28,053 nucleotides of DNA, taken from positions 1 to 28,053 of the forward strand of contig UQGJ01000032.1 of the NCBI GenBank assembly GCA_900540545.1, in the 5' to 3' direction. The translations under genes and the position numbers were made by a program. This stretch comes from an uncultured Eubacteriales bacterium (GTDB taxonomy: Bacteria; Bacillota; Clostridia; Oscillospirales; Oscillospiraceae). The notes beneath the pieces are model-generated. The model searched no databases, was not told the origin of the DNA, and saw only the letters and a program-made list of their open reading frames with translations. This document shows positions 22,753 to 28,053 of the stretch, piece after piece; the stretch's first letter is position 1; each line of letters opens with the position of its first letter.

Positions 22753-23544
22753 TTACTTCGCGCTGAAGCGTGTGCCGATGTCCTCGCCTTTGACGATGCC
22801 GTAGAGGTCGTCGATGCGGGCGCCGTTGGTGATGACCATGTCCACGCCGGCGGCCATGGCTACCTGGGCGGCGTTGAGCTTGGTCTGCATTCCGCCGGTG
22901 CCCCGCCAGGTGCCCGCGCCGCCGGCCATGGCCCGCAGCTCCGGCGTGACGGCCTCCACCCGGTGGATGAGCTTGGCATTTGGATTGCCGTGGGGGTCCG
23001 CGTCATACAGCCCGTCGATGTCGGACAGCAGGACCAGCAGGTCAGCCCCCACCAGCCGGGCCACCAGGGCGGACAGGGTGTCGTTGTCGCCCAGGACCTT
23101 GCACTTGCCCGTCTCGATCTCCGCCGAGGAGACCGAGTCGTTCTCGTTGACCACGGGGATGATGCCCAGCTTCAGCAGGGATTCAAAGGTGTTATGTAAG
23201 TGTTCCGCCCGGACGGGGGAGTCCACATCCTCGCCGGTGAGCAAAATCTGGGCCACCACCCGGTTATACTCCCCGAAGAGCTTGTCGTAGAGGTGCATCA
23301 TCATGCACTGGCCCACGGCGGCGGCGGCCTGCTTCATCTTCAGCTCGGTTGGCCGCTCCTTCAGGCCCATCTTGGCCGTGCCCACGCCGATGGCGCCGGA
23401 GGAGACCAGGATGACCTCGTGGCCCATGCCCTCCAGGTCGGACAGGGTCCGGGCCAGCCGCTCCATATTGCGCAGGTTCAGCCGCCCTGTGTCGTGGGTC
23501 AGGCTGGAGGTGCCTACCTTTATTACAATACGCTGCGTCTCCAT
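22753..23544 (-). CDS. proB: Glutamate 5-kinase, short form without PUA domain
   Basis: A 263-residue amino-acid kinase that phosphorylates glutamate in the first step of proline synthesis. Motifs are IVIKVGTSSLTH at the N-terminus, VSSGAIGVGTAKMG (glutamate and phosphate binding), VNENDSVSSAEIETGKCKVLGDNDTLSALVA (active site) and GAGTWRGTGGMQTKLNAAQVA near the nucleotide site. E. coli ProB is 367 residues with a C-terminal PUA domain, which is absent here; PUA-less forms are known in Firmicutes. GAAGGG lies upstream of ATG 23544. A longer in-frame start at 23592 lacks a good ribosome site. Confidence 0.96.
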   Translation of the reverse strand: METQRIVIKVGTSSLTHDTGRLNLRNMERLARTLSDLEGMGHEVILVSSGAIGVGTAKMGLKERPTELKMKQAAAAVGQCMMMHLYDKLFGEYNRVVAQILLTGEDVDSPVRAEHLHNTFESLLKLGIIPVVNENDSVSSAEIETGKCKVLGDNDTLSALVARLVGADLLVLLSDIDGLYDADPHGNPNAKLIHRVEAVTPELRAMAGGAGTWRGTGGMQTKLNAAQVAMAAGVDMVITNGARIDDLYGIVKGEDIGTRFSAK

Positions 23545-23696
23545 GTCAGAGTCCCTTCTCTCAAAAAACGGTCCCATTTTATCTTTCATCATAGCACAAA
23601 GCCGTGAAAAGCGGAAGAGGCTTTTCGATTTGTGAAGTTTTCTACACTTCCACCGGGAAAAGAAAGAAAATTCTGCATGATTTCGTGTTTTTTATG

Positions 23697-23725
23697 TTGT
23701 AATTCCAGCCGCGTTGCGTTACAAT
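23697..23725 (+). promoter_or_regulatory. Sigma-A promoter for trmL (and possibly pgk)
   Basis: TTGTAA (23697-23702), a 17-bp spacer and TACAAT (23720-23725), 45 bp before the trmL start. Confidence 0.65.
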
Positions 23726-23770
23726 GGTGTCCGCTGGGAAACTGTCGTTAGAAAGCGTGGGCGGTTTTGT

Positions 23771-24283
23771 ATGTTAAACATCGTGCTGGTGGAGCCGGAG
23801 ATCCCCATGAATACCGGCAACATCGCCCGGACCTGCGCCGCCACCCGCAGCCGGCTCCATCTGGTGAAGCCCCTGGGCTTCGATATTTCGGACAAGGCCG
23901 TGAAGCGGGCGGGGCTGGACTACTGGTCGCTGGTGGACCTGCGGGTCTATGACGGGCTGGACGACTTCTTCGCCCAAAACCCGGAGGCGGACCTGTGGCT
24001 CACCACCACCAAGGCCACCCGGCGGTACGACCAGGCCGGATACCGCGACGGCTGTTTCCTCTTCTTCGGCAAGGAGACCGCGGGCCTGCCCGACGCCCTG
24101 CTGCGGGCCCACCCCGACCGCTGCGTGCGCCTGCCCATGGTGGAGGACGCCCGCAGCCTGAACCTGGCCAACACCGTGGCGGTGGTGACCTACGAGGCCC
24201 TCCGCCAGCTGGACTTTCCCGGCCTGTGCTCCGACGGGGCCGCCGCCTGGAGGGACCAGAAAGCCACCGCGAAGCGACGTTAG
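23771..24283 (+). CDS. trmL: tRNA (cytidine/uridine-2'-O-)-methyltransferase TrmL (SPOUT family)
   Basis: A 170-residue SPOUT methyltransferase that 2'-O-methylates the wobble pyrimidine (position 34) of leucine tRNAs. Family motifs are NIVLVEPEIPMNTGNIARTC (3-22), FFGKETAGLP (98-107) and RSLNLANTVAVVTYEALRQ (128-146), the last forming the SAM-binding trefoil knot. Length is typical of TrmL (about 157 in E. coli). ATG 23771 starts at the conserved N-terminus; its ribosome site is weak. pgk begins 36 bp after the stop, so both may share the promoter at 23697-23725. Confidence 0.94.
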   Translation: MLNIVLVEPEIPMNTGNIARTCAATRSRLHLVKPLGFDISDKAVKRAGLDYWSLVDLRVYDGLDDFFAQNPEADLWLTTTKATRRYDQAGYRDGCFLFFGKETAGLPDALLRAHPDRCVRLPMVEDARSLNLANTVAVVTYEALRQLDFPGLCSDGAAAWRDQKATAKRR

Positions 24284-24319
24284 TTCTACACCTTTTACAA
24301 GATTGAAAGGAGTTTCCAC

Positions 24320-25510
24320 ATGAACTACAACAAGAAGACGGTCAAAGACATCGATGTGGCGGGCAAGAAGGTCCTGCTCCGCTGCGACTTCAACGTGCCC
24401 CAGGACAAGGCCACCCGCGCCATCACCGACGACAAGCGCATCGTGGCCGCCCTGCCCACCATCCAGTACCTGCTGGACCAGAACGCCGCCGTGGTGGCCT
24501 GCTCCCACCTGGGCAAGCCCAAGGGCGAGGTGAAGCCCGAGCTGAGCCTGGCCCCTGTCGCCAAGCGGCTGAGCGAGCTGCTGGGCCGGGAGGTCATCTT
24601 CGCCGCCGACACCATCGGCCCCGACGCCCAGGCCAAGGCCGCCGCCCTGAAGCCCGGCCAGATCCTGCTGCTGGAGAACCTCCGCTTCGACAAGCGGGAG
24701 GAGAAGAACGACCCCGACTTCGCCAAGGCCCTGGCCGACATGGCCGAGGTCTACGTATCCGACGCCTTCGGCACCGTGCACCGCGCCCACGCCTCCACCG
24801 CCGGCGTGGCCGCCTACCTGCCCGCCGTGTCCGGCTTCCTCATCGGCAAGGAGCTGGACATCATGGGCAAGGCCCTGGACGACCCCAAGCGCCCCTTCGT
24901 GGCCGTGCTGGGCGGCGCCAAGGTCAGCGACAAGATCAACGTCATCAACAACCTGCTGGAGAAGGCCGACACCATCATCATCGGCGGCGGCATGGCCTAC
25001 ACCTTCGCCAAGGCCCAGGGCCACACCATCGGCAACTCCCTGCTGGAGGCGGATAAGCTGGACTACGCCAAGGAGATGATCGCCAAGGCCGCGGCCAAGG
25101 GCGTGAAGTTCCTGCTGCCCACCGACAACCTCTGCGCCAAGGAGTTCTCCGCCGACGCCGAGGCCGTCCCCGCGGGCGAGGACATCCCCGACGGCCTCAT
25201 GGGCATGGACATCGGCGCCCAGACCATCGACGCCTTCTCCGCCGCTGTGAAGGGCGCGGGCACCGTGGTGTGGAACGGCCCCATGGGCGTGTTCGAGTTC
25301 CCCAAGTTCGCCGAGGGCACCAAGTCCATGGCCAAGGCTCTGGCCGACAGCGGCGCCATCACCATCGTGGGCGGCGGCGACTCCGCGGCCGCCGTGGAGC
25401 AGCTTGGCTACGCCGACAAGATGACCCACATCTCCACCGGCGGCGGCGCTTCCCTGGAATTCCTGGAGGGCAAGGAGCTGCCCGGCGTGGCGTGCCTGCT
25501 GGACAAATGA
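24320..25510 (+). CDS. pgk: Phosphoglycerate kinase
   Basis: A 396-residue glycolytic enzyme transferring phosphate from 1,3-bisphosphoglycerate to ADP. Motifs are VLLRCDFNVPQD (substrate-binding Arg/Asp/Asn), SHLGKPKGE, LLLENLRFDKREEKND, SDAFGTVHRAHAST, VLGGAKVSDKI, the hinge and nucleotide site WNGPMGVFEFPKFAEGT, and GGGDSAAAVEQLG near the C-terminus. GAAAGGAG lies upstream of the ATG. Full length. It heads a pgk-tpiA-gpmI run; gapA, often adjacent, is not upstream here, where trmL is found. Confidence 0.99.
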   Translation: MNYNKKTVKDIDVAGKKVLLRCDFNVPQDKATRAITDDKRIVAALPTIQYLLDQNAAVVACSHLGKPKGEVKPELSLAPVAKRLSELLGREVIFAADTIGPDAQAKAAALKPGQILLLENLRFDKREEKNDPDFAKALADMAEVYVSDAFGTVHRAHASTAGVAAYLPAVSGFLIGKELDIMGKALDDPKRPFVAVLGGAKVSDKINVINNLLEKADTIIIGGGMAYTFAKAQGHTIGNSLLEADKLDYAKEMIAKAAAKGVKFLLPTDNLCAKEFSADAEAVPAGEDIPDGLMGMDIGAQTIDAFSAAVKGAGTVVWNGPMGVFEFPKFAEGTKSMAKALADSGAITIVGGGDSAAAVEQLGYADKMTHISTGGGASLEFLEGKELPGVACLLDK

Positions 25511-25519
25511 AAAATGAAC

Positions 25520-25611
25520 AATGAAGAATTAAGAATTTCGCTGCGGCGGGACAGAGGAACCGGGGTTCGGGAATAGCCCCATTCTTCCTTCTTCATTCTT
25601 AATTCTTCATT
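25520..25611. repeat. AT-rich inverted-repeat element between pgk and tpiA
   Basis: AATGAAGAATTAAGAAT (25520-25536) and its exact reverse complement ATTCTTAATTCTTCATT (25595-25611) flank 58 bp of GC-rich sequence. It is strikingly AT-rich against its surroundings and MITE-like. Its left part, GAATTAAGAATTTCGCTGCG followed by GCGGGAC, is related to the element at 22312-22360. Confidence 0.75.
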
Positions 25612-25630
25612 TGAGAAAGGATTGATCTCA

Positions 25631-26407
25631 TTGAATCGCCGCTACCGTAAGACCATCATCGCGGGCAACTGGAAGATGAACAAGACCCTCTCCGAGACCC
25701 GCGCCTTCGCCGAGGAGCTCAAGCCCATCCTGCCCAAGGGCAAGTGGTGCGACGTGGTGCTCTGCGTCCCCTACGTGAACATCCCCGCCGCCGTCCGGCT
25801 GTTCAAGGACTGCCGGGTGGCCATCGGCGCGGAGAACTGCCACTACGAGGCCACCGGCGCCTACACCGGCGAGGTCTCCGCCGAGATGCTCAAGGAGCTG
25901 GGCGTGAAGTACGTCATCATCGGCCACTCCGAGCGCCGCTCCTATTATAATGAGACCGACATCACCGTGAACAAGAAGGTCCACGCCGCCCTGGAGGTGG
26001 GCCTGCGGCCCATCGTCTGCGTGGGCGAGAGCCTGGAGCAGCGGGAGCTGGGCGTGACCATGGAGCTGATTGCCTACCAGGTCAAGTGCGCCCTGGCCAA
26101 CGTGCCCGCCGACAAGGTCCGCCACGTGGTCGTCGCCTACGAGCCCCTGTGGGCCATCGGCACCGGCAAGACCGCCACCAGCGAGCAGGCCGGCGAGGTC
26201 TGCCAGGCCATTCGCGCCGTCATCCGCAAGCTGTACGGCGCCCGGGTGGCCCGCAGCGTGACCATCCAGTACGGCGGCTCCATGAACCCCAAGAACGCCC
26301 AGGAGCTGCTGGCCCAGCCCGACGTGGACGGCGGCCTCATCGGCGGCGCCGCCCTGAAGCCCGACCAGTTCGTGGACATCATCAACGCGGCAAACCAGGA
26401 GGACTAA
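25631..26407 (+). CDS. tpiA: Triosephosphate isomerase
   Basis: A 258-residue TIM-barrel enzyme interconverting DHAP and glyceraldehyde 3-phosphate. Catalytic residues are Lys16 in GNWKMNK, His99 in IIGHSERR and Glu171 in AYEPLWAIGTGK, with the phosphate-gripping YGGSMNPKN and GLIGGAALKP. I chose the TTG start at 25631 (NRRYRKTIIAGNWKMNK) because GAGAAAGG ends 10 bp upstream; TTG 25622 lies too close to that site. No ATG is available before the conserved N-terminus. The ribosome site lies directly at the edge of the AT-rich inverted repeat. Confidence 0.96.
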   Translation: MNRRYRKTIIAGNWKMNKTLSETRAFAEELKPILPKGKWCDVVLCVPYVNIPAAVRLFKDCRVAIGAENCHYEATGAYTGEVSAEMLKELGVKYVIIGHSERRSYYNETDITVNKKVHAALEVGLRPIVCVGESLEQRELGVTMELIAYQVKCALANVPADKVRHVVVAYEPLWAIGTGKTATSEQAGEVCQAIRAVIRKLYGARVARSVTIQYGGSMNPKNAQELLAQPDVDGGLIGGAALKPDQFVDIINAANQED

Positions 26408-26413
26408 TGGGGC

Positions 26414-26470
26414 CGGGCGGCCAAAGGCCGCCCCTACCTACCCCTTGTAGGGGCGGCCTTCGGCCGCCCG
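26414..26470. repeat. Pair of GC palindromes forming one long hairpin between tpiA and gpmI
   Basis: Two GGGCGGCC..GGCCGCCCCTAC units face each other: 26414-26437 is the reverse complement of 26447-26470 with one mismatch, around a ~9-base loop. Each unit is itself palindromic. It occupies nearly the whole gap between the two genes. Confidence 0.82.
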
Positions 26471-26494
26471 ATCTCAATAGATTCGAGGTTCTAT

Positions 26495-28015
26495 ATGAGT
26501 AAAACACCGACGACCCTCATCATCATGGACGGCTTTGGCCTTCGGGACGACGTCACCGGCAACGCCATTGCCAACGCGAAAAAGCCCAATCTGGACCGCA
26601 TCTTCGCGGAAAACCCCGGCTGCAAGCTCTCCGCCTCCGGGCTGGACGTAGGCCTGCCCGAGGGGCAGATGGGTAACTCCGAGGTGGGCCACACCAACAT
26701 CGGCGCGGGCCGGGTGGTCTTTCAGGACCTGCCCCGCATCACCCTGGACATCAAAAACGGCGCCTTCTTCCAGAACCCGGAGTACATCCGGGCCATGGAC
26801 AGCGCCAAGGCCAAGGGCACGGCCCTCCACGTGTACGGGCTGCTGTCCACCGGCGGGGTCCACAGCCACATCGACCACATCTTCGCCATCCTGGACATGG
26901 CCAAGCAGCGGGGCCTGGAGCGGGTCTACGTCCACGCCTTTCTGGACGGCCGGGACGTGCCTCCCTCCTCCGGCAAGGGCTTTGTGGAGCAGCTTCAGAA
27001 GAAGTGCCAGGAGCTGGGCAACGCTAAAATCGGCGTGATTTCCGGCCGGTACTACGCCATGGACCGGGACAAGCGCTGGGAGCGGCTGGTGAAGGCCTAC
27101 GACGCCCTGGTGCTGGGGGACGCCCCCTTTGAGCCCGACCCCGTGGCGGCCGTGCAGAAGTCCTACGACGAGGGCGTGACCGACGAGTTCGTGGTCCCCG
27201 TCACCTGCTGCAAGGAGGCCGTCATCGGCCCCGACGACTCCGTCATTTTCATGAACTTCCGCCCCGACCGGGCCCGGGAAATCACCCGCAGCCTGGTGGA
27301 CCCCGACTTCGACGGCTTCGAGCGGAAGAAGGGCTTCTTCCCCCTGACCTACGTGTGCACCACCGAGTATGACGCCGCCATGCCCAACGTGACGGTGGCC
27401 TATCCCCGGCACAAGCTGGAGAACATCTTCGGCGAGTATATCTCCAAGCTGGGGCTGACCCAGCTGCGCATCGCCGAGACGGAGAAGTACGCCCACGTGA
27501 CCTTCTTCTTCAACGGCGGCCAGGAGCAGGTCTTCCCCGGCGAGGACCGGGTCCTCATCCCCTCCCCCAGCGTGCCCACCTACGACCTGAAGCCCGACAT
27601 GAGCGCCCGGGAAGTCACCGACGCCTGTGTGGAGCGCATCGAGAGCGGGGCCTACGACGTGATCATCCTCAACTTCGCCAACTGCGACATGGTGGGCCAC
27701 ACCGGCGTCTACGAGGCCGCCCGGCTGGCGGTGGAGACGGTGGACGAGTGCGTGGCCCGGGTGGTGGAAGCCACCTCCAAAATGGGCGGCGTGAGCCTCA
27801 TCACCGCCGACCACGGCAACGCCGACCGGATGCTGGAGGACGACGGCGTGACCCCCTACACCGCCCACACCACCAATCTGGTGCCCTTCTATATCGTGGG
27901 CGCGGACGTGAAGCTCCGCGACGGCAAGCTCTGCGACATCGCCCCCACCATGCTGGACCTGATGGGCCTGGAAAAGCCCAAGGAGATGGACGGGGAGACG
28001 TTGATCGTTTCCTGA
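26495..28015 (+). CDS. gpmI: 2,3-bisphosphoglycerate-independent phosphoglycerate mutase
   Basis: A 506-residue manganese-dependent enzyme interconverting 3- and 2-phosphoglycerate, of the alkaline phosphatase superfamily. LIIMDGFGLRDD holds a metal-binding Asp. Catalytic Ser62 lies in GQMGNSEVGHTNIGAGR. HAFLDGRDVPPSSGKGFVEQ and ISGRYYAMDRDKRWER belong to the phosphatase-like insert, and NFANCDMVGHTG and TADHGNADRMLED provide the second metal site. Length is typical (about 510). ATG 26495 has only a weak GAGG upstream. It follows tpiA after an 87-bp gap filled by a palindromic repeat. The window ends 38 bp after its stop, so an eno gene cannot be checked. Confidence 0.99.
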   Translation: MSKTPTTLIIMDGFGLRDDVTGNAIANAKKPNLDRIFAENPGCKLSASGLDVGLPEGQMGNSEVGHTNIGAGRVVFQDLPRITLDIKNGAFFQNPEYIRAMDSAKAKGTALHVYGLLSTGGVHSHIDHIFAILDMAKQRGLERVYVHAFLDGRDVPPSSGKGFVEQLQKKCQELGNAKIGVISGRYYAMDRDKRWERLVKAYDALVLGDAPFEPDPVAAVQKSYDEGVTDEFVVPVTCCKEAVIGPDDSVIFMNFRPDRAREITRSLVDPDFDGFERKKGFFPLTYVCTTEYDAAMPNVTVAYPRHKLENIFGEYISKLGLTQLRIAETEKYAHVTFFFNGGQEQVFPGEDRVLIPSPSVPTYDLKPDMSAREVTDACVERIESGAYDVIILNFANCDMVGHTGVYEAARLAVETVDECVARVVEATSKMGGVSLITADHGNADRMLEDDGVTPYTAHTTNLVPFYIVGADVKLRDGKLCDIAPTMLDLMGLEKPKEMDGETLIVS

Positions 28016-28053
28016 ACCATCCCGTCCCGTCCATCTCCCCCGCCGCAGGCGGG

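Overview
The window looks like a chromosomal segment of a high-GC member of the Clostridia, most likely an Oscillospiraceae-type gut anaerobe (Flavonifractor/Lawsonibacter/Pseudoflavonifractor-like). This is inferred from the very GC-rich third codon positions, strong AGGAGG-type ribosome sites, TTGACA/TATAAT-type promoters, a CIRCE operator on groESL, an SLH-domain surface protein, a short PUA-less ProB, and a bilirubin-reductase-type operon. No rRNA, tRNA, CRISPR array, transposase or phage gene was seen.

Layout. Positions 1-353 hold the end of a repeat element. Then come a sensor histidine kinase (354-1844), a GNAT acetyltransferase (1975-2517) and a Ca2+/Na+-type antiporter (2597-3568). 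A ~650-bp composite repeat (3616-4266) separates these from groES-groEL on the minus strand (4351-6550), which has a CIRCE operator and a leftover groES tail between the two genes. A minus-strand group follows (6716-10055): a THUMP-type RNA methyltransferase, a secreted WG/SLH protein and a lipid kinase. On the plus strand are the NfeD/SPFH membrane pair (10220-11595) and an inverted second copy of the composite repeat (11661-12295). Next is a three-gene operon (12376-14427) encoding a MarR regulator, an old-yellow-enzyme reductase with the HGDR motif, and a flavodoxin. I read it as bilQRS, the gut bilirubin-to-urobilinogen system.

Further right are a lipoprotein with two internal repeats (minus), a class II aldolase, a YcxB-like membrane protein and an AT-richer YjbR-like gene. 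A promoter-leader-terminator unit precedes a CorC/HlyC-type transporter, followed by an XRE regulator with membrane helices. A lysine exporter (LysO) split into two overlapping genes and the proB-proA proline genes lie on the minus strand. The window ends with trmL and a glycolytic run pgk-tpiA-gpmI on the plus strand.

Most intergenic space of more than about 250 bp is packed with repeats: a ~300-bp 'family 1' unit (five copies), a ~250-bp 'family 2' unit (two copies), GGGCGGC..GCCGCCCCTAC palindromes, an ATTGCCGCGCCAGT..CGCAAT palindrome, and AT-rich GAATTAAGAAT-type elements. In two places families 1 and 2 join as one composite with hairpins at both ends, present in opposite orientations. 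Its stem-loops differ between copies by paired changes that keep the base pairing. This repeat and the bil operon are the most interesting content.
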